A stretch of 64,000 bases of DNA from Rhizoctonia solani (taxonomy: Eukaryota; Basidiomycota; Agaricomycetes; Cantharellales; Ceratobasidiaceae). The position numbers and the translations under genes are program-made. The stretch lies in NCBI RefSeq assembly GCF_016906535.1, contig NC_057381.1:124001-188000 (forward strand). Reading direction: 5' to 3'. Of the stretch, positions 1 through 10,317 are shown in pieces (position 1 is the first letter of the stretch; every line of letters starts with the position of its first letter). The notes under the pieces were generated by a model, which was given only the letters and a program-made list of their open reading frames with translations, did no database searches and was not told where the DNA came from.

Positions 1-3000
1 CGGTGCACAATCTGCGTTCCTGGGTAGGCTGAGAATACTAAGCCCCATGTCATGAGTCTTCTGTTGACATTATTGTAAGTCTTGCTCCAGGTGAGAGCGG
101 CATGATCTGTGATAGCAACAAATTCAGCTCCTTCCAAGTATACCTGAAATTTCACAAGTGCTTCCTTGAGGGCTAATGCTTTGCGCTCTGTTGGGGAGTA
201 GTTTCTTTCTGCTTCTTTTAGAATCCTTGACCAATAAGCAATGACTTGCTCCACTTGTACAGTTGTTTCTTCAAAGTCTTGCTTATCCCATGTATCCCCC
301 CCAGTCACGTTGTCTCTCTGCTTGGAAGCAGGAATTGTCATTCTGGGAACTGGGTTTCCTTTATCATATTCCCCCCTTAAGTACTTGTATGCCTTTGTCC
401 CTTTTAGGTCTTTTATCTTGATTGATTGGACTTGCTGTAATATTCCTCCAAGGCCATAGTCGCATGCATCTGTATATAACCTGTAAGGTTTTCCAATAAT
501 AGGATAAGCCATTACTGGAGCAGATGCAAGGGCCTCTTTAGCAAGTTCAAATGCTTGTTGTTCCTTTTCCTCCCAAGACCAAGCTGTTCCTTTCTTGAGA
601 AGCTTGAACAAAGGCGCTACAATCCATGAGTAGAAGGGAATATAGCTAGAGAAATAAGTCATCATCCCTAGGAAAGTTTGTAAGGTAGGAACATTTTTAG
701 GGGGTTCCAACTCTAAGATAGCGTCAACTTTTTCCTTATGGGTTGATAGACCTAATCTTGATACCTTCTGTCCTAGCAATAGTAGTGATTGGTATCCAAT
801 GTGACATTTCTTTGGAGATAGGGTGATTTCAGCTTCTTCAATAGCTCCTAAGACTTGATCTAAGTGATTGCAATGGTCTTCAAACTCAACACTATAGATC
901 ACTATGTCATCAATATATACTAGGGCAAATTGCCATAGAAATCTTGAAAGTATCCTATTCATGACATGCTGGAACTCTGCTGGTCCATTCCTATATCCAA
1001 AGAGTAGTTTGGTAGGTTGCCAATGGCCGTTGTGACATCTGAAAGCAAGTTTCTCTCTGTCTTCTTCCTTAATGGTTAGCTGAGTGAAACCAGCTAGCGC
1101 ATCTAAGGTAGTAAGCCATTGAGCTCCTTCCAAGGCATGCAAGATGTCAGTTTGTTTTGGTAAGGGATACTCATCTGGTACAGCTACTTCATTGAGACGT
1201 CTGTAATCCACACATAGTCTGGGTTTACTGTTGCAATAGACTACTATAACAGGAAATCCCCAAGCACTCTTGGATGGCTCAATGACTCCAAGTTTAAGCC
1301 ATTCCTCAATCTGCTTGTCAATGACTTCTCTTTTAGCTGGAGAAGCATGGTAAGGGGTTAGAGATATTTCTTTAGTTCCTGGCCTTAGTCTAATTTCCAG
1401 TTGAGTGTTATGAGTACCAAGTCTACCATCTAATCCAAAGGCTAACTCATGCTTGCGCAAAACTTTTTCTAGTTTAGCCCTTTGATTAGGGGTGAGATGT
1501 TCTGAGAAATTAACTTCTTGAAGAAATCTATCTGAAGGGACAGGTTCTGGGTCAGGTACTTCAGCAGTCTTAGGTCCTCCTTCAGGCAACTTCATTAATT
1601 CCTCTTCTTGCACAGTAGGCTTTTCTTCAGCTTTCCTCTGCACCATGGCTTGTACTAAGGTAGCATACTTGATAATGCTGTCTTTTTCTTCCTTAGTCAT
1701 GTCCTTTTCCTTTGCAAGGTATTCATTGGGATCATGCATATATCCAAGAATCTCTCCTCCTTGCAATCTTAAAGGATGTTCTGATAGGTTAGAAACCTGA
1801 ATTTTAGGATTGTTCCTATCTATCAGGCAGTCTGTTATTGCAAACAGATGTTCTTCTTGTCGATGGGAATTGAAAGATCTGTCCATAAAACCAGAGGCTT
1901 GACCTTCCTTCCATATTGTCTTGACTTTGATGAGCTTGATGGTATGCGCTGGGATAGTAACTGTCTCATAGACTTTTACTTTAACAGTATTGGGAGGTAA
2001 TTTCCTATGTTGGAGTCGCTTCTTGTAGGCTTTCTTAGAGATCTTGATTTTCTCAGAATTCTTGATGAATCCTTGCGCAACTTCAACCATAAAGGTATTA
2101 CCTTGTTGATCAATTCTTGGGCTGGAATCTGATTCTTCCACAGGAATAGAACGTCCTGTATCCCCAAAAACTATCCTTGTTCCTTCTCCATTCCTAACTA
2201 ATGACAGTTGATACTGAGACGCAAAGTCTGTTCCTAGGATAAAGGGTGTGTTCATGTTAGGAACTATATAGGCTTCTACAATCATTTTAACTAATCCTTG
2301 TTCAGTATCAAAGATGATAGGAAGGGAAATATACTGTGATAGGCTACTATTCCCAGTAACTTGAATTAACTTGAGTTTTTGTCCAATGCGCACTCTAGGT
2401 GATGGATCTAGAGTTTTAAGTATTGACTCATTAATGAGAGTGATCTCTGATCCTGAGTCAAAGGTGATGCGCTTCTTAGGTCCATTACTTGTCTGAAGCC
2501 ATCCTTTGATGATGGTGGCTTTGGATCCAAAGAAGGCAGTTCCTGGTGGTCTTGACATTAATCGCTTGAGAGTGATTTCTTCTCCATTCTTGGCAGTAGC
2601 TGTATGACTACTAGCCATTTTCAGTTTCTTATTAAGGCTCTTCCTAGTGGGGAGCTTGGGTTGTACATATCCAGAAAATACAGATGAATCAGATTCCTTA
2701 CTGCCCTGGTCAGCAGAGTTAGTGCCCTGGCTGACAGTGGTCCCCTCCAGACCATGCTGTTCCTCCTGGGATCCAGAGCTGGGCTTAGCGCTGGAGGTAG
2801 AGACAGCTAATGACTGAAGGGGCTTATGAAAATCCTGCTCTTCCTCAGAAACAGACTCTTCTCCTTCAGTGTCATATTCTGTTTCATCAAGGTAGGCTTC
2901 ATCACAGAGATCTTCATAAGCTTCCTGTGCTTCCCATTCATCATCATCTGCTTGTGCCATATGTGATCGCACAAATCTGGAGTTCTTCTTGGCATGCTTA

Positions 3001-4136
3001 CAGTCTCTATCCCAGTGCATCATACTTCCACAGTGTCTACAAGGTCTAGCTTTCTTGTCTTTAGGAGTTTTACCTTTAGATACTGTAGAGTCATCCTTAG
3101 GGTATTTTGGTGGAGGATTATTTTGATGCCATCCTACTGGTTTAGATCCTGCTAAGTGTGAGCGCGCACTTGGCCTAGAGTGCCTGTTTCCTTCTAGTCT
3201 CTTGAGAGTAGATTGCATCTGGTGTAGTTGACGCTGTATGTCAGAGTTATGAGAAGAATCTTTTCCCAAAAGGTCCTCCTCATGCCATGCAATCTTGTCA
3301 AGGAAGTCTTCCCAAGTGACTATTCTTGAGGTGTCTATATGCGTGGTCCAGGACTTAGGAGCACCATTCATGATTTCAAAGATTAATTCAGAGTCAGTCC
3401 AGTCACTGACAATAGTGAGGGCTTCCATCTTCCTGATGACATAGTCTTCTGGGGTCTCTTCTGAATGATCTTTATCCCTGAACCTGATGCGCATGGCTTC
3501 ATTCTTGCTTCTGTTCAGGAAGGTCCTATTCATGAAGTGGATAGTGATAGCTTGCCTAAGTGCTGGCCAATCTTCAGTTATAATTCGCCTATAGTCCTTA
3601 TCTAATGCATTGAACCATCTAAGAGCTCTTCCTGTGAACCTGAGAGGAATCTGCTGTCCAAGCTGAATTCTAGTGTAGCTACTATACTCAGCTATGTTGT
3701 TGATGGATGTCATCCAGCGCGACAGCTTCTTAGTGTCTCCATCCCACTCTGGGATTATGTCAGGTTTCAGCTTAGTATCAAAATGTACAGGAGCTGGATT
3801 GAAAGGTCTAGCTCTAGCTGCATTTGCTTGAGCATATGGTTCATTTCCTGGATCTTCTGGGTCGTTGGGAGGTCCTCCTCCATTCCTTCTAGGTGGGTTG
3901 TTCCTTCTTTTACCAGAGTTATCAAAATCTCCCTCATTGCTATCATATGGTGGGTCATTTCCTCCTCCTCCTTCAGCTAAGGGAGCTAGTCTATCTCTAA
4001 GTTGATCCCTAGGAGGTGGATCATTAAACAGCTCACTAAACCTTCTAGAGGAGACCATACGTCCTACAATATGAGGAGGTAACCTAGTCCTATCAATGGG
4101 TGGTGCTGGAGGTACTTGAAGTTGTGGGACAGGTGC
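1..4136 (-). CDS. Gag-protease-reverse transcriptase-RNase H polyprotein (ORF2, 3' truncated)
   Basis: One open frame of about 1,378 codons follows a TAA at 4137-4139; the first ATG is 4056-4058. Domains in order: a retrotransposon-gag-like helical region near residues 120-240 (RWFNALDKDYRR), a CCHC zinc knuckle CRHCGSMMHWDRDC near residue 365 for RNA packaging, an aspartic protease motif FDSGSEITLI near residue 560, reverse transcriptase with VDYRRLNE and the catalytic LVYIDDIVIYS near residue 1072 (907-924), then RNase H with YTDACDYGLGG and AITDHAALTW. The catalytic residues visible are intact. The frame overlaps the end of ORF1 by 44 nt in the +1 register, so it may be expressed by +1 frameshifting or by reinitiation at the internal ATG. 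It copies element RNA into DNA in cytoplasmic particles (family knowledge). Integrase should follow beyond the left edge. Confidence 0.93.
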
Positions 4137-6615
4137 TTAGAGGGGCTAAGAAGTTTCCTCTCCTACTCATATTAGCTTCTTCTCTAGTAACTGGTGCTGG
4201 CTGCTCCTGTAAGTAAGGTAAATTGGTATGGATACTTAGAGGAGTTCTTCTTGATTCAGGAGAGGAGGTAGGTCTCCTGTGGGCACTTTCAGCTAGTCTA
4301 GAGGAGCGCTCTTCTGGGATTGTAGATACTCTGGTAAAGGATTCAGCTGGTATAGCTGGTCTTCCTGAGGATCGCCGATTTGCTCCCAAGGAAGATCTGC
4401 GATTAATAAAGTCAGCATGTGGAGGTGGATCTCTAAGAGGAATACTTGGGCCTGCAAGGCTAACTCTTCTAGCAGCGTTGCTTAAAGGTGGATTATAAGG
4501 TATATTTCTAACATTATCCTCTTCTACTTGGCTCCTAATCCTGGGAGTAGACTGTGCTACTGGAATTTGCATAGTATGAGTAGCAGCACTTGAGACAGAA
4601 GTAATAGAATCAGCAGGAGTAGCTGGGGCTATTAGTTCTGGGGCTACTTGGTCTCTTCCAGTTGATGATTCAGAAGAACTTAAGCCATCTATACTTCCAT
4701 CTGAAAGATTGTTGATGTAGTCTTCAAGGGCTTGTATATTGAAAGGAGGTATAGCTGAAGGTTGTGCCATAGGAACACTTGCATTACCTCTAGGTGATGA
4801 TGGTAAGGTTTCTTCTGAACTAGTGGAAGGGACTATAGTGGGTCTAGGAGTAGGTGGTCTAGGTCCTAGAGATCTAGCAGCTTCTCTCCTAAGTCTCTCA
4901 GTCCTTTCTAAGGTAGGTGGGACTTGTAATGTTACATGGGGTGACTCTTCTGGTATTCTTCCTAAGGGTATAAATCTAGAGGAAGAAGTAGCAATAGAGC
5001 TAGGAGGTGATGGTAAAGGTTCTGAGGGAATAAGTGTGGTTCCATTATCAGGTCCTAAATACCTAGGTTGCATAGTAACAGTGAGAGAGGCTTTGGATGA
5101 ATGAAGACTACTAGGAGGTTGTCCTGGAGGAGTGCTACTGGAGGTGTGCAGGGTTACAGTTGGAGGAGAAACTTGAGGATCTGGAAGTAAAGGACTAGCA
5201 ATAGTAACTTGACTAGTGGGTTTGATAAGACTCCTTAGTAAGTTTTCTTGAGCCGCCTCCTGTGGAGTGACAGAAGAGGCTCTAGAACTTTTGGGCACTA
5301 AAAGGGTCATATCTTGCTTGAGTTGTAGGGTCCTATCCCTAAGGTGTTCTTGTCCAGGTTCTACCTCACTGAGATGTCCTGCAGAGATGACTGGGGAAGG
5401 TGGTCCAGTCTGAAGTTGTCTACCAAGGATCTCATATAGCTTTTGAATGAAACGCTCCATCTGATCCCTATAAGTGACAGCAGCTACCTCAAAGGAATGA
5501 GAGGTGAATAAACAGTCATGTTCTGGCCATTCAGGAATGGGCAATAGCTCCTCCATGTCATAGACGCTATGAACAGTTCTCTTGATTAGTTTATTCAGGT
5601 CTATGTGTAACTTACCATATTCAGGCCAATGGTTGATTTCTTGAGCAGGAACTAACTTGGTAGTAATGCAACATGTAGGTCTAAAGGTTACTACAGTATC
5701 TAGTAGTTTGAAGTAGTGAGAAGCCCATTGCTCACAAGAAGGTGAGGGGTAGCGATTCTCATGGGCTGGAGGTATCTCCACATGATAGAATACTCTTCCT
5801 AGCTGCCTGTAGACTTTCCTAAAACTATTAGCTTGAGGGTTCTTCCTGCACCAAGAGGTCATTTGGGTACAGTCAGGCTGATAGTTGAATTCTCCTGGAG
5901 ATTCTTCATTTAAAGGGTATAAGGTAGTGGAGGGAGAATAGGGTAGGTACTTCTGGATAGCTGGGTCATTAGTAAAAGACCTATCATTAGGATCCAGTAA
6001 GGCAGCTTGAGTTTCCCTATGCTTAGATATGTGGGCTTCAGAAGTCTTTCCTTTAGATCTCTTAAGCTCATGAGAGTTCATAGGCTCAGAGGGCTGAGTT
6101 TTACTAGAGGAAGGTTCCAACATCTCTATATCAGGAAGTCCAAATACAGGTATCATCCTCTGGAAGGTAGCTGGGCTAGTCTTATGGCCAAAAGGTGAAG
6201 GCTTCCTTATAGAAGAACTTGGCTTAGCTAGCTTGTTTGCTTCCTGAATAGCTTCATATTCCAAAGGAGACAATCTTGGAGAGTGTCTGGATGATGACTT
6301 ATGAGAGTGAGGTGATATCCTTCTTGAGCTACTAGGTCCTGCTTGAGGGTCTTCCAAGGCTGGCATGGAAGCATGTGGCTTGATGGGTGATTCATAGGGT
6401 TGGATAGGTTGGGGAATCACTAGCTCCTCAGGAGAGGATTGCTCAATGGAGTACCTAGTAGGTCCAAAAGGGTTGTTGGGACTATCTGTAGGTATGCTGT
6501 CTCTAGGAAGCACAGAGCTTCTAGGGGTACTATGTCTAGGCATACCTTCTCTTGAAAGTCTTGTGTCCCAAGGGGTCCTATTAGAGGATGCAGGTCTACT
6601 TGATCTTCTAGACAT
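4093..6615 (-). CDS. Gypsy-1 ORF1, 840-aa Ser/Pro-rich protein of unknown function
   Basis: Uninterrupted ORF starting MSRRSSRPASS directly after the leader of Gypsy-1. The first ~210 and last ~440 residues are Ser/Pro/Thr-rich and probably disordered. A middle block near residues 215-400 is richer in Trp, Tyr, Cys and His (for example QMTSWCRKNPQ and CEQWASHYFKLLD) and looks globular. No zinc knuckle, protease or polymerase motif is visible; the gag-like domain and knuckle are in ORF2. It is therefore an extra upstream ORF rather than a conventional Gag, although a Gag-related or packaging role is possible. Its end overlaps ORF2 by 44 nt in a different frame. Length and lack of stops argue for coding potential. 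I do not recognise the family. Confidence 0.75.
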   Translation of the reverse strand: MSRRSSRPASSNRTPWDTRLSREGMPRHSTPRSSVLPRDSIPTDSPNNPFGPTRYSIEQSSPEELVIPQPIQPYESPIKPHASMPALEDPQAGPSSSRRISPHSHKSSSRHSPRLSPLEYEAIQEANKLAKPSSSIRKPSPFGHKTSPATFQRMIPVFGLPDIEMLEPSSSKTQPSEPMNSHELKRSKGKTSEAHISKHRETQAALLDPNDRSFTNDPAIQKYLPYSPSTTLYPLNEESPGEFNYQPDCTQMTSWCRKNPQANSFRKVYRQLGRVFYHVEIPPAHENRYPSPSCEQWASHYFKLLDTVVTFRPTCCITTKLVPAQEINHWPEYGKLHIDLNKLIKRTVHSVYDMEELLPIPEWPEHDCLFTSHSFEVAAVTYRDQMERFIQKLYEILGRQLQTGPPSPVISAGHLSEVEPGQEHLRDRTLQLKQDMTLLVPKSSRASSVTPQEAAQENLLRSLIKPTSQVTIASPLLPDPQVSPPTVTLHTSSSTPPGQPPSSLHSSKASLTVTMQPRYLGPDNGTTLIPSEPLPSPPSSIATSSSRFIPLGRIPEESPHVTLQVPPTLERTERLRREAARSLGPRPPTPRPTIVPSTSSEETLPSSPRGNASVPMAQPSAIPPFNIQALEDYINNLSDGSIDGLSSSESSTGRDQVAPELIAPATPADSITSVSSAATHTMQIPVAQSTPRIRSQVEEDNVRNIPYNPPLSNAARRVSLAGPSIPLRDPPPHADFINRRSSLGANRRSSGRPAIPAESFTRVSTIPEERSSRLAESAHRRPTSSPESRRTPLSIHTNLPYLQEQPAPVTREEANMSRRGNFLAPLSTCPTTSSTSSTTH

Positions 6616-6733
6616 AAAAGAATGTTAGTAGAGTACCACAGTTAGAATGTATATACAAAGTATGAAAGCTTGTACAAAAGATTACAGGTAAGAATTAAAG
6701 ATAACCAACACTAGGCCCTGCGGTGGTCACCAA
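6616..6733 (-). other. Gypsy-1 leader with candidate primer-binding site
   Basis: Between the LTR edge (6734) and the ORF1 start. Reading the minus strand from the LTR, one T is followed by TGGTGACCACCGCAGGG (6716-6732). It begins TGG as expected for pairing to a tRNA CCA tail, so the matching tRNA end would be GGTGGTCACCA. The acceptor-stem match is inferred; the tRNA species is not identified. Confidence 0.5.
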
Positions 6734-8701
6734 TGTTAAGAGTCGTGTAAGTACAGGAGTAAGAAAGAATTACTATATACAAAATGTATATGGGAATAAC
6801 TAAGAACTAGTATTAAGAATCAGAATATATGCACAGAATATATGCACAATATAGGCTAGGTTATCAGGAATAACAACTCCTAACAAATAGTCTAGCAACT
6901 ATGAAGTGCAGGTGGTTGGTTATGTATAGTACCTTAGACTAATGTTACTTAAGCCTAAGTGACCAAGGGTATGTATACTTAAGGTCTCTAGGATAGTACC
7001 TTTAGTAAGAGGGTTACCTGACTAATGTACAGGATTTATAGGATTTGCCTAATAAGTATAGGACTTATATATGCTTAAGTAAGACTTAAGACTTATGGGG
7101 TTTACCTAAAATATATCTAGGATTTATGAGATATTGTAGATAAAGCTATCTACAATATAGGGGGTATGGTGGATTGAAACTGTTAAGAGTTGTGTAAGTA
7201 CAGGAGTAAGAAAGAATTACTATATACAAAATGTATATGGGAATAACTAAGAACTAGTATTAAGAATCAGAATATATGCACAGAATATATGCACAATATA
7301 GGCTAGATTATCAGGAATAACAACTCTTAACAAATAGTCTAGCAACTATGAAGTGCAGGTGGTTGGTTATGTATAGTACCTTAGACTAATGTTACTTAAG
7401 CCTAAGTGACTAAGGGTATGTATACTTAAGGTCTCTGGGATAGTACCTTTAGTAAGAGGTTACCTGACTAATGTACAGGATTTATAGGATTGCCTAATAA
7501 GTATAGGACTTATATATGCTTAAGTAAGACTTAAGACTTATGGGGTTTACCTAAAATATATCTAGGATTTATGAGATATTGTGGATAAAGCTATCTACAA
7601 TATAAGGGGTATGGTGGATTGAAACACTATCACTCAATCACAACAATCCTCACAGTATCGTTACACTATACTCAATGTTGAACTCAACAACTGTGACAGT
7701 CAAGGGGCACAGGGTTGCAGTAAGTACACTAATAGGTTACCCTGTGTCTGTTGGGACTGGCCTATGGTCTTAGTGCGCCGAATAACCTCCTATGCTATTT
7801 ACAGTGAGTCAATCACTAAAGTAAATGCACAGATAAGCTGTTAAAGGCTTGTGTGTATATGTCAATATATAAGAGTGGATAAATGGCTGCATTAGAAGCG
7901 TCTTCACAGGGTCCTTTTATACCCTGAGAAGGCGCACAAACAAGTATATACATGATTGATACCAAGAGGGGGTACAGGAGGTATATGTGGCAACTGAAAC
8001 ACTTGAGGGAGCCAATACTTTGGTACATAGTAAACAAACAACAGATCCTAATATTTGCCCCAAGGCAATGTTTGCCCCAAGGCAGTATTTACTTGTGTGG
8101 GTCCTTAGATGTCCCAAGGCTAAGTGTTTCATCCTTGGAGTAAACAGTCCCAAAGGTAGGATACCTCTGCATTGGGTACTTACAGTAAATGGGGCATAAC
8201 TCAGCCAAATGTTGTCCGTTTTGGGAGTTTGACCCAGCGTTCTGGAGCGCACAAACATGCGCACCTAAGCGCGAGCGATTCGGCAGTGTGGGATGCCCGG
8301 GTGATGGAGAAAAGGCGCATTTAGTGCGTCGGCGCTTAAGGGCTGATTAAGCGCCGGAGCACTTGTCTATGCAACAGGGGGGACCCTGAATATTTCTGTG
8401 TGTAGCCACAAGATAGAATCTTGAATTATAAATACTACAAACAAGAGAAATATTACTTGTTACTGTTTATCTACTCAGCTGAATTTATATATATTTAAAT
8501 GAGTGAGAAAACAGCATATATGCAAAAGGCATCGCATATTAAGGGTATTCCTGAGGTTTGTAGGTTTTGTAAAGGTCACTATTGGATAGAGGGACCTTGA
8601 AAACCTTAGTTCGCATCTTTATCTCATTTATTTACTGTGAGATTACTAGTGTAATTAATAAAATAAGTACAGATTAAAGAAGAAATGTCATATCCATAAC
8701 A
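6734..8701 (-). repeat. Gypsy-1 5' LTR with internal tandem duplication
   Basis: Plus-strand termini are TGTTAAGAGT at 6734 and CCATAACA ending 8701, so TGTTA/TAACA is inverted at the two ends. The solo copy at 29463-30986 is 1,524 bp; here the same LTR (7181-8701, 1,521 bp) is preceded by a second copy of its first 447 bp (6734-7180), including the TGTTA terminus. The duplicated part is the U5-proximal side next to the primer-binding site. ORFs of 115 aa inside both LTR copies look like chance or non-coding reading frames. Confidence 0.88.
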
Positions 8702-9271
8702 GAGACAAATCCTAGGTGGGCTTAAAACTTACATAACTATCTCTGCCAAAGGGAACCTGAGCCAGTACTCTTGCTCTTACAGAAACACTTACTAAGACAC
8801 TTTACACTGAGAAAGGATATATGTGTAGTTGATTGTATTCAAGATAGCTAGACCCAGAGAACCCTAAAGAAGCTACTTCTTTACTTAGCTTGGAAATTGG
8901 GAAATCTTCCAACACAGACTCTGCTTAGCACCAGAGTCTCAACCTCTTTTCCCCCAATTTACAACAGTTGGCCTCCTTATATATTACAGAGGTAGACTAA
9001 TTTACAAATACATGTTATCCAATTCCATAACCAATAAGAACCCTGCTCTGCAGTTGGCCTTACTCATGCATACATGTCACTGACATGTCATAGTGATGTC
9101 ATCAGGTGGAGGTGGCTATGCATGCTGACTAAGCAAGGATGGGGATGTGGCTTGGCGCTAAGCATATGATATAAGCACCAAGGTCACATGATTGAAAATA
9201 TTGTCCATTCTTCTTTGTTTAAATTTGAGAAAATCAGAATAAATTCTGTGGTATTGAATGTGTCTACAACA
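8702..9271 (+). repeat. Divergent LTR A-related fragment and flanking sequence
   Basis: From about 8966 to 9271 the sequence follows the 3' half of LTR A (TTGGCCTCCTTATATATTAC ... GTGTCTACAACA) but with many substitutions. The part 8702-8965 is not shared with other LTR A copies here. Its first 27 bases, starting GAGACAAATCCTAGG, recur at 36638-36664. No gene is visible. Confidence 0.6.
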
Positions 9272-9639
9272 TGTGGATACAGCAGCAAAGTGCAACACTT
9301 TTAAGAAGGGCACAGGAGCCAATGCAGGTGAGCAGGTATGTCACACATGCACAGCTTGTAGCTATTCTAACATGATACCAGGTTCCAGACCAGCAACCAA
9401 CCAACAGGAAGAATTACCTGCAACTTGACCAAGTGGCCCACCACAAAGTAGTTGGCAATTTGAGTAGTTATCATGGCAGTAGCTATAGTGCTGGCTCTTA
9501 TACAACAGTGTTTCTGAACAATTGGGGCATATTTCCCTGATTTTATGATCCTTTTCTTTCTCTACATGTATCTAGAATGATATATAATCAGCTATTTTTG
9601 CATGCAATTGGATGACAGATGTCATAAACAGATGAAAAT

Positions 9640-9705
9640 AGAACTAGCTGGAATTGAAACCAGCTTGACCACTAAGCCATAGAGCCCTATTATTCCTCTG
9701 CTGAC
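9640..9705 (-). repeat. tRNA-derived SINE-like segment
   Basis: On the minus strand the segment reads GGGCTCTATGGCTTAGTGG, close to a Pol III A box (TRGCNNAGYNGG), followed by GGTTTCAATTCCAGC, one base longer than a canonical B box (GGTTCRANTCC). The A and B boxes are closer than in a normal tRNA. Related segments lie at 38182-38230 and in the 42-kb array. It is probably the Pol III head of a SINE or a tRNA relic, not a working tRNA gene. Confidence 0.45.
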
Positions 9706-9901
9706 AACCCATGATTACACCTGCTACCCCCCAAATTTGGGCTTGGGCCAGCATGCAACCACTTGTACTGGTCATGTGACTGTGTCTAGGACAACAGATT
9801 ATTTGGTACAACAAGGACTGGCTACAAGGTCAAATGGAGCTGACAAATGAGCCTACTCAGTCCCTTGGGAACCATGGTATAGTCCTAGCAGGGCTGTTTT
9901 T

Positions 9902-9964
9902 CAGTCCCAGATACAGTCCCAAACAGTCCCAAACAGTCCCAAACAGTCCCAAACAGTCCCAGAC
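9902..9964. repeat. 10-bp minisatellite, CAGTCCCAAA unit
   Basis: About five consecutive copies of CAGTCCCAAA with CAGTCCCAGA-like variants at the edges. Further isolated CAGTCCC motifs occur to about 10170. Confidence 0.85.
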
Positions 9965-10317
9965 ATCCTGTCAGTAAGTCTGATTTGCAGGCCTTTGGGG
10001 ACTGATCAATGTCATGGAAGTTGGTTTGTTGGTTTCAGCCCAATAGGCTTCTTCCAGTCCCTTGCATGCCATTTGATAGTCCAGGCTGGGCCAAAGTTCA
10101 GTTCAGGGTGGACTGGCTTTTGGCTCCAATGGGGTTGTATTCAGTCCCTGCTCCAAGCTAGAACCCAGTCCCAGCATCCCCCATAGTGATATATATGACA
10201 GTGTTAATTCAGTCATGTGACCTGTATGAGTCTTATCTTCTGTGCATACTGCATACACATACTAGTGCTTACCCCCTTTTGATACAATGAAATTTGTACC
10301 CCCCTTTGATTGAAGGC

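Larger units (their letters stand above)
1..8701 (-). mobile_element. Gypsy-1: Ty3/gypsy LTR retrotransposon, left part outside window
   Basis: Minus-strand element read from its 5' LTR (6734-8701) through a short leader with a candidate primer-binding site, an 840-codon ORF1 and a gag-pro-pol ORF2 that runs off the left edge inside the RNase H region. Integrase and 3' LTR are not in the window, so the TSD cannot be paired; the bases outside the LTR begin GAGAC at 8702. ORF1 and all visible ORF2 are open, unlike Gypsy-2. A solo LTR of the same family lies at 29463-30986. The intact frames and similar LTR copies suggest recent activity. Family assignment rests on the order protease-RT-RNase H and on the motifs seen. 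Confidence 0.9.
9272..10312. other. Intergenic sequence without a recognisable gene
   Basis: I see no convincing coding region. It holds a tRNA-like SINE head on the minus strand (9640-9705), a 10-bp minisatellite (9902-9964) and, near 10207-10255, a short stretch with GTCATGTGACCTGTAT and TGTGCATACTGCATACACA that resembles one subunit of the palindromic repeat at 28.5-29.3 kb. Confidence 0.5.

Noticed and set aside
4739..5104. Plus-strand 121-aa ORF within Gypsy-1 ORF1
   Set aside because: It is the antisense shadow of the Ser/Pro-rich ORF1.
7917..8264. 115-aa ORF found in both Gypsy-1 LTR copies (also 30201-30548)
   Set aside because: It lies wholly inside the LTR, overlaps ORFs in other frames and shows no domain; its conservation is explained by recent LTR identity.
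7181..8701. A separate solo LTR next to the Gypsy-1 5' LTR
   Set aside because: There is no TSD or intervening sequence between 7180 and 7181, and only the outer copy abuts the primer-binding site, so an internal duplication is simpler.
9902..9964. CRISPR-like array
   Set aside because: The 10-bp units are contiguous with no unique spacers; it is a minisatellite.
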